A stretch of DNA of 64,000 bases from Fragilaria radians (taxonomy: Eukaryota; Bacillariophyta; Fragilariophyceae; Fragilariales; Fragilariaceae): contig CAAAJI010000017.1 of the NCBI GenBank assembly GCA_900642245.1, positions 86,672-150,671 on the forward strand, written 5' to 3'. How positions within the stretch are numbered: the first letter of the stretch is position 1; every line of letters begins with the position of its first letter. Both the position numbers and the translations under genes were made by a program. This document shows, piece after piece, positions 1 through 13,250 of this stretch. The notes below the pieces were generated by a model, which did not search any database, was not told where the DNA came from, and worked only from the letters and a program-made list of their open reading frames with translations.

Positions 1-1830
1 TTTTCAATAAATCTACTCTTTCATCACCATCAATATCTTGACAATCATTCAAGAAAGACATGATCTTAAAGTGAGAACTGTTGGTTTTGATAAAGTCCAG
101 TTTCTTAGTAGTTTCGTTCGGGATCAAGTTGATTCCGAAGTTTGGAATGCACAAAACCGAATTTTGAAAAAAAATCTTTCTGCAGATGCAGAAGAAGCCG
201 CCATAGAATAAACTTTCAACGCCAGCTTATCGAGATTAGGCCATCTCTTTCCATCAACTTGTGAGTATTGGAGTACGGTCTTGCTCTTTTTCATAAGCAT
301 TTGGAATCTAAAATTTTTTTTTGTCTATTTCTGCCCTGAATAGATTTGATATTCAGTTAATTCCTTGAACGATTCTTCTTTCTCGACATCAAAGTTTTCA
401 CGATCCATGCTCGGCGGGAAATTCACAATGAATTCCTCTAATTCTTCCTTGTGATTAGCCTCCAGACCCTCTCCTATGTATCTGGGATCCAAAGGTAACC
501 AACAGGATAGGCATCACCATACATGAATTAAAACTGAGACTAAGATAATATCTGCAAATACTTAACTTCCTCTGTGTTTAAGGATGCCCTCATTTCTGTT
601 GTATCCAACTGGCTTGGTAATTTAATGAACAAATCATTCACATCAGAAACAGGAATAGCATTACTTTGGATATATGTAACAATCCTGTCAATTTGCTCCA
701 AGCTTTGGAGAAATTTCTTAAATTGAACACAAAATCAGCATCACTGATAAAGACATGAATTTGCAGATTGGTTTCTCGTTGATTAGCAGGCGCTGTTAAT
801 GAAAGCCCCGTGTAGAGACAATGACACGAAAGAGCTTCATGCACATGAGCACTGTCTTAAGGCAACCTTTCAATGTACCCCATCCCTGGAGTAGGTAGAA
901 CCAAGAATCTGCACTATGGCTTGGCGTTCTTCTGGACAATGTTGAGCATATCATTCATAGTATGATGATTCTAGAAGAAACAACAACATCCTTGGAGTAA
1001 TATGCAAAGTCCTGTAATTGTGCAAAAAGGATATCCTGCAGGATAATCCGTTACAGAATTTCTTCCTTGCAACTTAGTTTCTTTGCAGCAAAAATATCTG
1101 TTACCAGCAAGTATAAGCCATGGGAGACACATCCATGGAAGAGCATTCCTTTGCATCTTACCTTCAGACTTCTCCATGCCACTTTGTTGGTTGCTGTGTT
1201 GTCAGTAATTGCTCCCAACACCCCATAATCCATAGAATCAATTAGTTGCCAAAGATTGCTGAAACTCAATGTAGCATCATGCAACTGCTGGCTTGTTGAT
1301 ATGGATTCAATGAAGTAGCGCTTTGTTGGACACACCGACATGTAGACTTGGAATGTGAGTATTTGCTCTAAAAATTTTGAAAGCCTTCAACAAATGATGC
1401 TCTTCAATTCTTTGGGATGATGTAAACGTGTTGTAAAAAATATTGCCAACTCATTAGATAATGCCTTCTGCTCTGCCATTTTCAATCTAGAGATTGCCAA
1501 CTGAGAAGCCAAAGATTCAGATCCTGGTCGAAATCATGGTGTTCCATGTGGATCTAGTGAAGCTGTTGCTTGGATAGGACGATTTCAGAGCGATTGTCAG
1601 GGACAATTTCCAATGGTATACCACTCAGAGAAATCGTCATAAGAAGTACCAGATTTTTTTACATATTCACTTTTCTTGTGATGATTGACAACAACTTGGC
1701 AATATTTGCAGGTTGCAGATTTGGCCTTTTGAGGATCTTCTACAAATAATGACCACACAGCAGAAAGATTGCAACCTCCGTTGTTTGTGATCTGCGGTAG
1801 CATTCCTTCTCTTGTTCTGGAAATTCAACA
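1..1830 (-). mobile_element. Decayed hAT-superfamily DNA transposon, 3' end cut by window edge
   Basis: Transposase debris is read on the minus strand in the expected N-to-C order. A BED zinc finger lies near 1800-1650 ('AVWSLF', 'CKYC', 'HHK'). A DUF659-type catalytic part lies near 1345-1075 ('AITDNTATNK', then 'GCVSHGLYLL'). A 'DPRYIGEGL' segment is at 489-463. An hATC dimerisation domain starts near 243 ('WPNLDKLALK') and holds the hallmark 'ASSADAER' at 198-175. The pieces sit in different frames with stops between them, so the copy is not expected to make transposase. No terminal inverted repeats were identified; the downstream end lies outside the window. Family assignment is firm from motif order; exact limits are approximate. 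Confidence 0.85.
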
Positions 1831-4800
1831 CACAGTCATTTCAGGCCTCAGGACCATTTACAATGACATTGTCATAATCATCAGAGTCCGCTGTGACAGG
1901 TTGCTTATTCATCTTGGTCTTTTCTAAGAACTCAGCCAAACTACGTAGACCTGATAATTTTTTTATTTGGGAAATAGATGAAAAACCTAGAACAACCTTT
2001 CTCAGGTATTTCAAAACATTTAGGTTTTTGGTTCAAAAAGCTGACCTAAGGTAACCCTCAACTTATGTTTAGTACATATTAGATTCACAATATTTCCTAA
2101 GAAGCAAATTGGAATCTAATCCAAAAGAGGAAACATAATTTAAGACTAATAGGTTCAATATAGCAAAGACAAACGTTGATTTCCTAATGAAATCTAGGCT
2201 TAGGACCAATTGCTGTTTTCACTGTTTAAAGTGCAATGACATTCTTGATCCAGATGTTTTGAAGGTTGTGTTCACGCATTGGAAGTTCCAGGGAAAACGT
2301 GTCAAATGCAACAAATTTATAAAAAGTCCGATTGAATTTGAATTCTGGAACAGAATTGGATGGTTGAACAATAGACAGGAACATTCCTTAGGGTGTTCCG
2401 ATTAAGAAACGTTGCAACATTTCAAACTGATTTCACGTGTGTTGATGAACTACATTTGAAGCCATTGTTTGTCACATAAGGGTTTTGTGGTTTTGCCTAT
2501 GAAATTAATTTCCTGGAGGATATTACGTAATGATATCAATCATATGCCGGTCACAAACCCAAACTAACAACGAGCGATGACATTTGAATAAGAAGTATGA
2601 AGGATGAATTATAAGTCAATAAGATACGAAAAGCATGTGTGGACGCAGTTTTAGCGAGTTACGTGGAATGCGTGGAGATAGTAGTGAAAATTGGTAGCAA
2701 TAAAATTTTATTGATGATTACAATTATTCCTTGAATCTCTTTTTCTATCGATTGATCTCAATTCTTTCAAGAAACAAAGATACGCTTCAAATAATTATAT
2801 ATTATTGTTGTCCATCAAAATGCTGATAGGGTTAGCAAAGGTGCCAAGATAGTACAGGGGAAATCCCATCATATGAGGTAGTTTATGAATTGCAGGTAAT
2901 TGAAGAAACAGAAGCTCTGGATACAATGGAAATGTCCGATGATGTCAATTAACAACTTTTTGTGTCAGAAGGTCCTTGTCAACTACCGTGCACTTTCCAA
3001 ACCCCAATCCAGTCAATGTAAGGAAGGGGGTATCCAATTGGAATCACTATTTTCAGAAATAGATGAACCATTTGATTAAAGAGAGATAGGAGGAAGACCC
3101 CTACATCCTCTAGTTTTTTCAATAGAAATCTGAATTGCAGGAACCGAAAGTTGTTTTGATATCAGAGACACCAAAGAAGATGGTGTGATTTTGGGCGAAT
3201 GACTTTTGGTGTGATTGATGAGCCAATGACATGCCCTGGAATCCTAACAATCAAATTAAGCTGGGAAACAATTGCCACTGCCACAGCACAAACTCAAATA
3301 AACAATATAGAATGAGTAACATGTCAATTATTAGTTTAGAAATAACTCCAATAACCTTGCATGGGGAACTTTCCCCCTGTTGGATAACGACAAATGTTGT
3401 GGTAATTGTAAAAATGAGTTACGGCCATACATCTTACCAAGTAGGTAAGGTAACATTTAAGTTAATATTCAAGTGAATTATCTTCACCACATTAATTATA
3501 ATTATTAAGTGAATTACGTTCACCATGTGAATTGTATCAATAATGTCACGGAAATTGTAGCGTTTAATTACTGCCAGGTGTACATTCAAGATGCATTTCC
3601 TAACTTATTTATTTGGATGAATATTCACTTCTGATAACCAACTGTTCAGCACTGCAATTGGAAGAACCAAAGTAGAACACATGACAATGGACTATACCTC
3701 TATCACCCTGAATAACTGTTATACATAGAGTTTGGATGGATTGTATTATTGCAGCCTCCATCAATTGGAGGATGAGGTTTACCATCATCAAGATCAGGAC
3801 CAACAATCCAAAAATAGTTATTTGGTATGATTTTGTTATCATGCTGATGAGGATAATCCGATGCTAGGTTTCAAAAGACATGGTTTATCAATCAGTCTCC
3901 ATATCTAGACAGATACTTTCAGCATTGCATACCCAGAAGGGCTACTGTTTCATTATCTTGACAACGAAAACAATGCAACATCACTAGTGAATTTCATTCT
4001 CTGTATATTTAGAACTAGTGAATTTCATTCACTTTACATAAATAAGAATGTCACCACATCATGGGCAATATGCTGCTTCCAGCAATCCTTTTTCTTTACA
4101 TCTATACATTCAATTCAAAAGATTATAACAAAAGAGTAATAAATCCTAGTATTAATTCATCAAGACAGCTTAAAAAAATAAAGGTACTTGCCCGTTGACA
4201 AGTAACCTATATAAATGCATATCATTTACAGCTCCAAGATGAGGAAATACATCTTGCTCTGCGGAGTTAGCACATCTAAAAATAATGTATGACAATGATA
4301 AGATTTGTTTTTTTTTTCGTTCGCAAATTTTAGATGATGCTTATCAAAGATCTCTAAAATTTAGGTGAAAATAAATCACATGTGCTTCACCACCGTTTAT
4401 ATAATTAAATGTTTAGCTCTAAATAAAGAGCAGTCAAAAGATACTTGACACGCTGACATAGTCAGGAGGTAACAAATAAAAGACTGATCTAAATGAATAT
4501 TATCACAATGAAGAAATAGTCAGTCAAGACTCCAATCTTTCACGATTAGAATACAAAGACAAAAAATTTCTATCTCAATTCTCACATAGAGTAATATTCA
4601 TTTTACACCAAGGAAAGTTATTTTTGATTACATTTTGCTCCTAAATGAAAAAGAGTATACGCTCTATTTTTCATGATCCGTAAAGCAATTTTACCAAAGT
4701 TACTATGATTCAAGTTTCTTTATCACGATACAATCAAACTGTTTACAAGAATGGCCAATTTTAGAAATACTCTAGATTAGATCATAATTTGTATTGAAAC

Positions 4801-5571
4801 TATTCAACAAAGATCACTGTAGGCCGTTTAGGTTTGACTTCTTGCAGCTAGCATTTCCTATCCTTTGTTGATAGATGGATCCAGAGACTAGTTGTCTTAG
4901 GGAATTAGTGTATCAATGGAAGGTGTATCAAAGAGTCCTGAACTATCAAGAACTTCTGCAATTCATAGAATCCACGTTCTTCAGTTGCCTTGCATTCCCC
5001 AGAGAGTAATGAATGGTTTGTTCATCTCTACTTCTGTTGTCATTTTTTCCTACATGCATTTGTACTACACTTGCTCAGTATCTTGTTGTATTATGCAATT
5101 TTCACTTAACCGTTCAAACACTCTCTGTGGAGTTCTTCTGTCCTTCTTTCGTATTTTTCTTCATTATTACTTGTCTTCGCACACCCTTCTCGTAAGTAAA
5201 GTTGTTGGGTGGATCCCAGGTATCCCAGGTAAAGAACCAAAATCAAGCGGCGTTTACTTAACTTTTAAGACCACTTTTGTTAAACTTGTATCGCGTATTA
5301 CTCTTTTGGCTTGTTGTTCCTCTTTATCAATTACTTTATAGTAAGTCTCGTTGGCATTAGATCAACTATTGTTCTATTGCTGTGTAACTTTTTTTTGCTT
5401 GAGATTTCTCATTCTGACTTGCGACTTAAATACCTCATAACCTAACCTTACTTGAAATGCATTCGAGTGTTTACGTCGTGAAATCTTTTGAAATCTTCGA
5501 TGCGTATCGTAACGTAGCTAGACAGTAAAATCTCATTTTTCAAATTTTATTTCATCAGAGTTTCCCAAACA
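1831..5571. other. Gene-poor spacer upstream of CSE1
   Basis: I see no supported gene here. Open frames are short and composition is AT-rich. The longest is an ATG-initiated 141-codon plus-strand frame at 4916-5341, rich in Leu, Ser, Cys and Phe. It shows no recognisable domain and ends about 230 bp before the CSE1 start, so it is more likely upstream non-coding sequence. A 72-codon frame at 2187-2405 is unrecognised. A short direct repeat lies at 3983-4030. The last few hundred bases should hold the CSE1 promoter, but no core element could be assigned. Confidence 0.5.
3983..4030. repeat. 17-bp direct repeat, two copies
   Basis: The 17-mer actagtgaatttcattc occurs at 3983-3999 and again at 4014-4030, identical, start-to-start distance 31 bp. 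Related 'gtgaatta..ttcacca' phrases occur upstream around 3470-3535. The sequence is partly palindromic (gtgaat/attcac). Possible relic of a mobile-element end or a simple local duplication; function unknown. Confidence 0.6.
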
Positions 5572-8500
5572 ATGACTCAACACTTGTCTCCAGAACAACT
5601 TCGTTCAATCTTTGAACAAACTCTTTCAGCGAACGCGGATGCTCGTAGAAATGGTAAGGTTCTCAGCGTGTAATTGTTGAATAATTCTTGGTCACTCATA
5701 TTTAAGATTTCGTGAACGATAACTAGCGGAATCAATCCTTTTGAATACTAGCAGGACAAACGGTTATCCTCTATTACTTCTCCGCCTAATTCAACTTGGA
5801 GATTTATCAGATGAAGCTATTCGCCAAGCAGCAGCTATTCATTTTAAAAATATTGTCAAGAAAGGATGGGATACGGAGAGAGAAGAGGGAAATGATGGAA
5901 TCCTTATCTCGGATCAAGACCGAACTGTGATTAAGGAAAACCTTGTTCAGCTTATGTGTGAGGTTCCACCAAGTATCCAAGCACAGTGTGCTGAGGCAAT
6001 TAGTTTGATTGCAGCACTCGACTTTCCTTCGAAATGGGATAGTCTTTTGCCTACTTTAGTATGCAGGTTTGGATCTGATGATCCAAGAATTGTAAATGGA
6101 GTATTAATAACTGCTAATTCTCTATTCAAGTCTTTTCGCTATGTTCAACGAAGTGACAAGCTTTATGAACATATCCTGTATTCTTTGAAGCATGTTCAAG
6201 AGCCACTTTTGCTTCTATTCAAAACGACAGATCACGCCGTGGGCATTTCAAGTGCTGATGCAAAGCAATTGAAACCACATTTGGAATCATTGCGCTTGAT
6301 CTGTCGCATATTTTTCTCGCTCAACTATCAAGATCTTCCTGAATTTTTTGAAGACACGATGGGTGAATGGATGTCTATTTTCGCCAAATATCTCGAATAT
6401 AACAATGCTTTAATGACGGATGATGATGAAGAGCTTGAAGCGAGTCCTATTGATAGACTTCAGTCGGCGATTGTTGAAAATCTCAACCTCTATGCGGATA
6501 AAGATGAAGAAACCTTTTTGCCATTTCTTCCTTCGTTCACTCGGTTAGTTTGGAACTTACTTATGCGCTTAACTATATTTCCCAAGCACGATATTTTATC
6601 CACGAAATGCATTCGGTTTTTGGCTTCCTTGGTGAAGAAGCAAATGCATCAAGATCTTTTCAAAGACGAATCTACACTTCGACAAATTATTGGAAATATA
6701 GTGATACCGAATCTAAGGATAAGGGAAGTGGATCAAGAGCGTTTCGAAGATGACCCTGCTGAATACATAGCCACAGATATTGAAGGCTCTGAGACTGAAA
6801 GCCGACGAAAATGTAGTCAGGAGCTGCTCCGAGCGATGTGCCGTCAATACGAGAAGCAAACAACAAGCATATGTCACGAGCATGTTGCAAGCATGCTTAT
6901 TGAGTATAAGAATAATCCTTCAAAAAACTGGCCTGCTAAAGATGCTGCTGTAAGTCATGCTGTGTTAGCCTCTGAGAAAACGTCACCTTCTCCTTACCTT
7001 TTTCAAGATTTGTTTAATGTTTGGTATATCTATCTTGGCAGAAAGTTCAACTCACGGGGTATCACAAGTGAACGAGCCAGGGAAACTTATGGATTTCTTT
7101 ACGGCTCATATAATTCCCGAACTGCAAGATAATAATCATAGTGCGACTCCGATGCTCAAAAGCACTTCCCTCAAGTTTGTAAGCACATTTAGAAATCAGT
7201 TTTCGAAGCAGCAACTGATTGCCCTGATGCACATTATCGTGCTGCATTTGGCTTCTCCAGTAGTGGTCGTACACACTTATGCGGCCTTTACGATTGAAAG
7301 GATTCTGACGACTAAGGATGGAAATGTGCCGCGGTTTGGATCAGTAGAGCTTCGTCCATTTTTGGAAATGGTTTTCAATTCTCTCTTTGATATTATCGGC
7401 AACATCAGTAACAATGAAAATGAACACGTAATGAAGTGTGTAATGAGAATTCTAATGGTTGCGAACGAAGATGTAGTTCCAGCTACGCAAGTAGTTTTAT
7501 CTAAGCTTACGGACTCCCTTACTCGAGTGGCAAAAAACCCACGTAATCCTCGCTACAACCATTGGCTCTTCGAGTCGATCGCGGTGTTGATCAGATCAGT
7601 TTGCAAAGCTGAGCCTAAAGCAACAACAGCTTTTGAAGCTTTGCTATTTCCGCCTTTTCAGATTATTCTCCAAATGGATGTTTCGGAATTTACACCGTAT
7701 GTCTTTCAGATTTTTGCCCAACTCTTAGAGTATAGTATACAGGGATCAGCTCTCAGTGATTCTTACAAAGGGATGTTTCAAGGATGTTTGAGTCCTGTCG
7801 CATGGGAGCGAAAGGGAAATATACCTGCACTCACTCGGCTTCTCCGAGCGTATGTTCAAAAGTCAGCTGTTGAAATTGTGACTATGGGAAGCTTTATGGC
7901 CTTGCTAGGAGTATGGCAGAAACTTGTGTCAAGCAAGGCCAATGAACAAAGTTCGTTCGAACTTTTGAGTGCTATAGTGCGACATGTGCCGCAAGAATCT
8001 CTTAAGCCAGTAATGAAACAGATTTTCGCCATATTGTGCACACGTCTTCAAAGTGGCAAGACAGCACGATTTGTACGCCTCATGACCAACTTTCTAGCTC
8101 TCTTCGTTGGAATATTCGGAGCAGAGGCGTTTTTTGAACAGCTCAATACCCTTCAAGCAAACATGAGTTTAATGATTTTGATGCAAGTGTGGTTACCGCG
8201 GATGAAGGCTGATCCCCCCTCCCGCATAGATGCAAAGACGCACGTCATTGCTCTAACCAAACTCTTGTGTGAAACGCAGGTCTTGCTTAGAGATCAAAAT
8301 ACTAGGCAGGCTTGGGGAGAAATTGTTGCGTTAACTGTGTTCCTCCTGAGCTCTCCAACTATGGTAACTTCTCCAACTGATGATGATCCAGTAGAAACAG
8401 AAATCAGCTCAGATGCTGGATTTTCAGTTCTCAACAATGCGAGGAAGCCAATTGAAGATCCCTTTTCTGAGATTGCAAACCCGATGGTTTATTTTGCTCA

Positions 8501-8633
8501 GAGTCTATCTTTTTTCAGTTCCTCCCATCCAGGGCAGCTACAGCCTTTTATACAGCAGTCACTCGCAGGTGATCCCAAACTTGCTTCCGGGCTAGAAAGT
8601 ATGTTGCAAGGTGCTGGTGTAAAGCTAACTTAA
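5572..8633 (+). CDS. CSE1: Exportin-2 (CSE1/CAS), importin-alpha re-exporter
   Basis: Karyopherin-beta family exportin that returns importin-alpha to the cytoplasm with RanGTP. There are three exons: 5572-5653, 5727-6949 and 7008-8633. The introns are 73 and 58 bp, both GT-AG. Splicing gives a 976-residue protein, close to the roughly 970 of the animal and fungal proteins. Exon 1 encodes 27 residues starting MTQHLS; the joint restores the conserved 'YPLLLLRLI' and 'AAAIHFKNIVKKGW' of the N-terminal HEAT repeats. The second joint restores 'KDAAICL', matching the family's KDAAIYL, followed by 'VVVHTYAAFTIERIL'. HEAT repeats span the whole length. Nothing is missing. Neighbours are transposon-rich spacers on both sides, so there is no operon-like context. 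Family identity is very secure; both splice joints are inferred from reading-frame continuity and conserved residues. Confidence 0.95.
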
Positions 8634-10927
8634 ATATCAGCCATTATTTTCTGCATATTTTAGCACCCAAGTTTTAACAATGTCATTGTGCAATCTCCAA
8701 TACGCTACATCAAGTTGAATGTAGGAAGTAATATACAATAATTACAATATATCTAATATAAAAAGGCTCTTGTTTCAAATGCAAAACTAACATACAATAT
8801 TTTCTGTGCAAGAAATGGTTCTAATGCTCGGCGATATACTATTTCTCAAAGTGATCAACTAATGTGAATGTTGAAATCGGTATGTTAGATTTGACATGCT
8901 ACATGCTTCTGATAAGAAACAGTTCCTGAGCAGCGCAATTGCCAAAAACACATTCTTGACATTGTGATTTAAGATTTTTGTGTACCCGCTACTGCCACAC
9001 TTCACCTGATAATCATTCAGCAGTTTATCTTTTCCGGTCCAATTACCTGAATGGAGTCTCACCATGAAAAGCTAAAGCTTGAGTGCATCTTTCAACTTCT
9101 TATTCTTAAACCTTCGTTCGATTCGTAAAAACCTGTTTGTTGAAAAATAGATATTTAATTCATGAAGAAGTGCTACATAAGGTGGTGAAGTGAAAATTCA
9201 GTGGCTTCAACGCTATGTTAGGAAATGGCTGCAATTGTTTTGGCGTTCTCAGAAAAAAATGTGATCTCTCCTTTGCTGGTCTGCACATGTTTTGCCACGT
9301 AAAGAATATTGACTGAAATCCGAACATTTTTTGAGATGCATCGGAGTGCACATTGTGCTGTAAATGCATTTGTGGATTATCTCCGGCATTTGGACTATAG
9401 AGCAAAAAGATGTTACCATTAATATCAATTTCTGCAATCCCAGGCAGATTATTACAGCAGAGGAAACTTCTTTTAAGCTTCAGCTTGTAATCTACGTCAA
9501 TTTTTTCTCATGAATGATATTATTGGTTTAAAGCTGAAAAACACGCCTAATTCTTACAGCATATTTATATTATTCGAACGCATTTCACCTCCTAAGTCCC
9601 AAGAATTATTTCAATTTTTGTTCATTGTTTCACGCCTTAGTTCAACGGAACAAGTCGAAAATACAAATCAGATCAGAATGATTGTAAAAAAAGCAATTAA
9701 AGAGCTAACGGAAGCGAAATAGACTGAAAAGTGTGCAATAGGGATTGATTAATATGCATCCTCAATAAAAGGAAATGAAATCACTTTTTGCAAGGATCTC
9801 CTTGGAAAGCCACACAATTTTCAATGATGAAATAATCAGAACGGGATAACTACAATTACATTGTAGCGATATTCAATCAAAGCATTGTCTCTGGGATTGT
9901 CTTTAGTCAATGAGCCATAAATATTTAAGGACTGTTTATGCTCAACTCTTAAAGAGAGCTAGTGTAATTCTAAAATGAACATGGTTTGACTGGTGCATAG
10001 GATTTTTTGAAGGCTTTGGCGGTTGTTGTCAATGCGGCGAATTTCAATGAAAACGGGTTTCAAGTCACTGTCAAGTGAAACTCCATGACTTTTGATGCTG
10101 TGTTGTTGCTAATTGGAAACGCCTTTTGCCAGCACGCTGGATCAATAATTGTTTTACATCTTATCAACTTTGGTCCCTTAGGAGCCTTTATTTTCCATTA
10201 TCCAATTAAATTAAAATAAAATGTATCCCCAGATTCTACTTGCATATTTCTGTACTCCTTTCTCTATGGCTTTGCCATTTATAATTTATTAAATTACTAG
10301 TAGTTTGTGCTTGCTTTGCTCCGCAGAGTTAACTATTTTACAAAAGAGAATGTACCTTTGAATTTTATTCTTCCAGTATGACAAAGATTTTTATGATTGT
10401 TATTTGTGAACCTATTTACTACTTGATCTAACATGTCCGTGGTATCTACAGTTGGATTCAATATCACAGAACTTAAAGTAAATTATACCTTTGATTTAGC
10501 ATTGGCATTAGGAAGGTGTAAAGGTAGTAATTTCATGTTATCTATTAAACTATCGTTTAAAGACTTATTTTAGCTTTTTCTTGCGCCATTGTTGTAGAAG
10601 TTATTGGTGCTGTTGTTATTGGAACGTCAAAGATTGTCGGTGAAAAATCAAAATAAAGCTGTTGGTACAAAGTCAATATCGCTGTTTTGCTAACTTTATA
10701 AAATGTATTCTTTACTTGTTTGGCAGTTTAAAAAATAAGGCAAATGTAAGAATAATACAATAAGAATCATCCCAAACAAACAACAATATAAGTGATCCAT
10801 ATGATTAATGCCTTTAAAACCAGTTATAATTAGACTTAAGATTAAGAAGCACAAAAGATCTTTTCCCTCAATTTAAAGCAATAGTGTTATTTATTTTTTC
10901 ATTGTTTTAAAGGAATTTCATTTAGTT
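8634..10927. other. Gene-poor spacer downstream of CSE1
   Basis: No supported gene. The only suggestive reading is on the minus strand at about 9450-9160, where a frame contains 'AEIDINGNIFLLYSP' and runs to a stop near 9160. The composition is protein-like, but there is no start, no recognisable domain and no clear exon partner. It could be a relic or a small unknown gene. The rest is AT-rich with short frames only. Confidence 0.4.
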
Positions 10928-11174
10928 NNNNNNNNNNNNNNNNNNNNNNNNNNNNNNNNNNNNNNNNNNNNNNNNNNNNNNNNNNNNNNNNNNNNNNNNN
11001 NNNNNNNNNNNNNNNNNNNNNNNNNNNNNNNNNNNNNNNNNNNNNNNNNNNNNNNNNNNNNNNNNNNNNNNNNNNNNNNNNNNNNNNNNNNNNNNNNNNN
11101 NNNNNNNNNNNNNNNNNNNNNNNNNNNNNNNNNNNNNNNNNNNNNNNNNNNNNNNNNNNNNNNNNNNNNNNNNN
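10928..11174. other. Assembly gap (247 unknown bases)
   Basis: An uninterrupted run of N, so content and true length are unknown. It falls inside a gene-poor, transposon-bearing stretch, where repeats commonly break assemblies. Open frames reported across it are artefacts. Confidence 1.
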
Positions 11175-12762
11175 CAATTAGATCTATCCACATTTCAGTA
11201 GCATTTGAATGACAATTGCGTTAAATATTCTACAGGTTACGACTGAAAGTCTCGACATCATTCTAGTTTCTAATTCTGGATGGAAGTAGGATCGTTTGAA
11301 ATAGCTATATCCCTATTGATTTTAGTCGCCCATTTGTACTCGTACTCGATCCCTTTCTCGAGTATTTCTCATCCACCAAGTAGTTCCGTACAGTTGTGTG
11401 TTTTAAACGTTGAGGATACCTTAAACGATTTTTCGTCACATGAGCGTAATTGCATTCCGTGATGCAAAGCCGCTAATAAATAGCAAATGGATTCTTTGAC
11501 TTTCTTTTTGTATTTGGAGAGTTACGAAATTGAGCAACGTAATCCACCTCAAATGGTATGTCTAATCTTTAGTTTCCTAAACATTATATTAACATCCCAA
11601 TTACACTTGAGTAGTTCCGGATCCAACAGTAGTGATCACATTACGACCGCCAATGGGTTGCAGTGGAGAACGCAAGAGTATTAGGATGATTCCTTCTTGA
11701 GTGAGCAGGATCTCTATTGGCATTTCTCTGTTGATTTGATGTCAAAGAATAATCCTATGGCACTTTCATCACTCCATCCAAACTCATGTGTTCCAAGTAC
11801 TTGGATTTAAGATCCACTTGTTTCCAAAGATAGATTCTTACAAAATTTGCTGACACGGTATCAGCCAATGAATCTTAAGTCAGTATTATAAATTGGAACA
11901 GGAAGAAATTGAAAACTTAACATTAAGTGAGCCCTTGTGCAGATAAAGGATTCAGTAACTTTGCATTCATGATCGCACATTCGCTGTGGGCTTAGTGAAC
12001 GTACAGTAATATTGGAAATAAAGTAAGTAAGCCAATGTGCGAAACTGGAAAACATATATCATATTGTCCAACTATCCCATTTCGCCAGTATGATTCTTTG
12101 ATCTTGATACCATTTGCCATACCTCTCAAAAGCTTGTGCGAAGTATGCAGATTAGGCCTGCCAGCAATCGAAGTAAAAAGTTCGTTAACAGATAACAGCC
12201 TGCATTGAGAAGGATGGGGAAAGTATATTGAGAAATGCGTAATCAAGTGAAATCACATATTGTATATTTTTACTAGTGATATATCCATGCATGTACAGCT
12301 TGATATGGCATACAAGAACAAGTTTATCGGTATCATCCGTACCTTTGCCTAATCCTTCTTTGTCTTGAGGCACCTCATACAAGGTTTTTACTCTGCTTGA
12401 GATGTCTTCTTTAACTCCAAAGCACCAAACTATGTAGGAAGTCATGTCATGTCTTAGATTTGGATTCCTTGGGGTTATTCGCCTCAACTTGCATATGTAC
12501 CATATACGCTTGTATGATGCGTAACTTTGGCAACTCACTTACGACGTTACAATGTTTGCACGGGAGTGTTTGATCAAATACTTTCGTATTCCCACACCAG
12601 ACCTGTACCAGCATTGCCTTATTTGGTAATCCGTCGATGCTTCCTTTTTGCCTCACAATCTTGAATCTTGGAATCCACGAGTGGAATAAGCTTGGAGTCC
12701 AGGAGTGGAATAAGCTTACATTCCATAGACTTATTCGCCAAAGCTCTCTCTCAAGTGGTGAA
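11175..12762. other. Spacer after the gap; possible retroelement debris
   Basis: No supported gene. Minus-strand frames at 12185-12656 sit immediately downstream (in minus-strand sense) of the copia reverse-transcriptase relic and may be its decayed RNase H or 3' part, but no RNase H motif is legible. Plus-strand frames at 11280-11684 are short and unrecognised. A 24-bp tandem repeat lies at 12669-12716. Confidence 0.4.
12669..12716. repeat. 24-bp imperfect tandem repeat, two units
   Basis: Unit 1 at 12669-12692 and unit 2 at 12693-12716 share 'gtggaataagct' at their ends and differ at three positions in the first half. It sits just past the reverse-transcriptase relic, so it may be a small duplication within the decayed element. 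Confidence 0.7.
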
Positions 12763-13250
12763 TCAAATGAGGTTATATGATCCTAGTCCTTCTCTCATGA
12801 TTTCTTGCAAAATCTTGCAGATTAAATAGTCGGTCAGATAGGTTTGAATTCCCTTCAACAGGTTGATGACTTCATTAATGGCTTCATCGGTGTCAATGGT
12901 ACGGTAAGCATTCACATGGATAGCCATCAAATCCATACATGAATGCTTGATCCATTTTACCAGCTTCACATAAGACTGCCTAGCAGAATGTGCTAATCCG
13001 TAGATAGCATTATTGAAAGTATTTCATCCAGCCTTATCTGCTTTCTTTCCAGGGAAGATATCCAAGAAGATCCCCCCTACAAGTATCCATAAAAAAACCT
13101 TTTTCGTAGTGCCTTCTTTCACCTTCGTCAATGGCTCAAATTTAATGCCTATTCCTTCTTCTTCACGAACATTGTTGTGGACCTCATTTTTGTTGACTTG
13201 ATCCCTGAGTTTCCAAAGTTATATCATTTTTTACTTAGCCACAAAATACT
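12763..13250 (-). mobile_element. Ty1/copia reverse-transcriptase relic
   Basis: Minus-strand reading gives degraded but ordered copia RT landmarks. 'AIYGLAHSARQSYVKLV' stands for the family's 'ALYGLxQAxRxWY' block. 'AIHVNAYRTIDTDEAINEV' stands for the 'xVYVDDxLVxGxDEAI' catalytic block, with both Asp lost. 'LTDYLICKIL' and 'REGLGSYNLI' resemble the following 'LSDYLSCxI' and 'xAWxGQPHLI'. The upstream piece, about 13200-13030, is in another frame. Loss of the catalytic aspartates and a frame change show the copy is dead. No LTRs were identified. Confidence 0.65.

Noticed and set aside
4916..5341. 141-codon plus-strand frame upstream of CSE1
   Set aside because: Low-complexity hydrophobic and Ser/Cys composition, no domain, and position in the likely promoter region.
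10899..11193. Minus-strand open frames across the N run
   Set aside because: They consist almost wholly of unknown bases and are artefacts of the gap.
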